A DNA stretch of 5,384 nucleotides from Spirochaetales bacterium (GTDB taxonomy: Bacteria; Spirochaetota; Spirochaetia; JABEVK01): positions 1 through 5,384 of the forward strand of contig JABEVL010000156.1 of the NCBI GenBank assembly GCA_013043995.1, given 5' to 3'. Position numbers and translations under genes: made by a program. This document shows, in pieces, positions 4,178-5,384 of the stretch (the stretch's first letter is position 1; each line of letters starts with the position of its first letter). The notes under the pieces are model-generated. The model searched no databases. It worked only from the letters and a program-made list of their open reading frames with translations, and was not told the origin of the DNA.

Positions 4178-5384
4178 TTGGAATCTGAATTCTCCCTCGA
4201 GATGCACCAGATCGTCAAACGTTTCGGCGCAACCCTGGCGAACGATCGGATCGATTTATTTGCCCGCCCGGGCGAGGTCCATGCTCTTCTGGGTGAAAAC
4301 GGCGCGGGAAAAAGCACCCTGATGTGCCAGCTCTCGGGGGTCTACCGTCCCACCTCAGGACATATTGTGATCGACGGCAGGCCCGTGCGTATCCATTCGC
4401 CCTTGGACGCAGCGCGCCTAGGTGTGGGCATGGTGTTTCAGAATTTCCGTCTGGTTTCGACTCTGACCGCTGTAGAAAATATCGTCTTGGGCGAAAAAAC
4501 GGCGTTTTGGCGTTCCCGGTCCTGGAAAAAGACCAAACAGCTCGAAATCGCCGAACTGGCCCTCAGCCTGGGGCTCCCCTTTCCCGTTGACCGTCCCGTC
4601 GGCCAGCTTTCTGTCGGCGAGCAACAACGTGTTGAAATCGTGAAAACCCTTTACCGGGGAGCCCGTCTGATCGTTTTGGACGAACCCACCTCGGTCCTGA
4701 CGCCCGTTGAAGTCGACGAGCTTTTCAAAACCCTGAGGGCGCTGAAGGCCCAGGGAAAAACGATCCTCCTGACGACCCATAAGCTGAAAGAAGTGATGGC
4801 GATCGCCGACCGAATCACTGTTTTGAGGAAAGGTAAGCGGGTGGAAACCCTTGAGACGCGGTCTACTTCTGAAGCGGCCTTGGCCCAGCTCATGGTCGGC
4901 GAACAACTCAAGGAACGCCGGGTCCACAACCCCCGGGTTCCAGGCGGAATCCTTTTGGAGGTCAAAAACCTTGTCGCGCACGCCGACCACGGCGGCAGGT
5001 CGCTGAACGGCCTGGACCTCCAGGTCCGCTCGGGCGAGATCGTCGGAGTGGCCGGGGTGGCCGGCAACGGACAAAAAGAGCTCGCTGAGGTCTTGACCGG
5101 TTTACGCGCCTGGAAAAAGGGCCAGATCTATTTTCAGGGTCAGGCCCTGAAACCGCACAGTGTTCGGGGACTCATCGAAGCCGGGCTTTCGCACATCCCT
5201 GAAAATCGGATGCAAAGCGGCTTGGCCGGCAGCCTCGACATCGTCGACAACCTTCTTTTTAAGTCGTATTGGACTCCCGAACGCTCAAGGTGGGGGTTCC
5301 TGAAAAACCAGAAAAACCGGCTATGGTCGCAGAGTTTGGTGGATCAATTTGAAGTAAAAACCCCAAGCCTGGACACCCCCGTCC
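4178..5384 (+). CDS. Tandem-NBD ABC importer ATPase, BMP-associated nucleoside (or sugar) type; right edge cuts it
   Basis: Cytoplasmic ATPase that energises an inner-membrane importer of the CUT2-like class. Of about 500 residues expected, 402 are present. The first NBD has Walker A GENGAGKST (39-47), Q-loop Gln88 (MVFQNF), signature LSVGEQQRVEI (144-154), Walker B LIVLDEPT (164-171) and H-loop His201 (TTHK). The second begins near residue 258 with a degenerate Walker A, GVAGNGQKEL (293-302), lacking the usual GKS/T, which is normal here, then HIPENR. The FQNF Q-loop and DEPTSVLTP resemble the NupA/YufO nucleoside type more than RbsA/MglA, which usually have HQ and DEPT.ALT; a sugar substrate is not excluded. 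TTG 4178 is chosen on its ribosome site and because LEM (7-9) is a family-typical lead-in. Permease and BMP lipoprotein genes are expected further right but not visible. Confidence 0.92.
   Translation, partial: MESEFSLEMHQIVKRFGATLANDRIDLFARPGEVHALLGENGAGKSTLMCQLSGVYRPTSGHIVIDGRPVRIHSPLDAARLGVGMVFQNFRLVSTLTAVENIVLGEKTAFWRSRSWKKTKQLEIAELALSLGLPFPVDRPVGQLSVGEQQRVEIVKTLYRGARLIVLDEPTSVLTPVEVDELFKTLRALKAQGKTILLTTHKLKEVMAIADRITVLRKGKRVETLETRSTSEAALAQLMVGEQLKERRVHNPRVPGGILLEVKNLVAHADHGGRSLNGLDLQVRSGEIVGVAGVAGNGQKELAEVLTGLRAWKKGQIYFQGQALKPHSVRGLIEAGLSHIPENRMQSGLAGSLDIVDNLLFKSYWTPERSRWGFLKNQKNRLWSQSLVDQFEVKTPSLDTPV

Noticed and set aside
4202..4204. ATG 4202 as the ABC gene start
   Set aside because: It lacks a ribosome site, and the residues upstream (LEM lead-in, residues 7-9) are typical of the family; TTG 4178 has GGAGG 5 nt upstream.
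4418..5074. 218-residue minus-strand open frame opposite the ABC ATPase
   Set aside because: Antisense to intact Walker and signature motifs; no domain recognised.

Overview
The window is ordinary, gene-dense bacterial chromosome, moderately GC-rich by eye, with seven protein genes, short spacers and no RNA gene, CRISPR array, insertion sequence or phage gene that I can see. Products point to a bacterium with an AspRS of the usual bacterial type. The mix of a DUF2934 protein, a Chlamydia-like ribonucleotide reductase small subunit and a BMP-type nucleoside/sugar ABC ATPase suits an uncultured or environmental lineage (deltaproteobacteria-like or a related candidate phylum). I cannot name the taxon from this sequence.

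Layout. Minus strand, left: the N-terminal 270 residues of aspartyl-tRNA synthetase (aspS, runs off the left edge) and, 50 bp upstream of it, a 65-residue DUF2934 protein. A perfect 8-bp hairpin lies between them, and a sigma70-like promoter with an operator-like dyad precedes the DUF2934 gene. A 158-bp divergent intergenic region (1059-1216) separates this unit from a plus-strand operon of three genes: a NagD-family HAD phosphatase, a stand-alone response-regulator receiver, and a short RluA-family pseudouridine synthase. These three are stitched together by two identical GTGA start/stop overlaps, and a weak hairpin spans the end of the operon.

Next comes a monocistronic-looking nrdB, 3075-4067. 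It keeps all six metal ligands but has Phe where the radical Tyr normally sits, which is the hallmark of class Ic (Mn/Fe, Tyr-free) ribonucleotide reductase. No nrdA is adjacent. A terminator-like hairpin and an extended -10 promoter then lead into a tandem-NBD ABC transporter ATPase of the BmpA/Nup nucleoside type. It starts at a TTG codon and runs off the right edge.

The genes do not form one pathway: they cover translation (aspS, RluA-type enzyme), nucleotide supply (nrdB, probable nucleoside import) and signalling (receiver). The most notable item is the Tyr-less nrdB. Secondary ones are the probable leaderless start of the nagD operon, the operator-like dyad at the DUF2934 promoter, and the receiver co-translated between a phosphatase and a pseudouridine synthase. 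I found no convincing wholly new multi-gene system.
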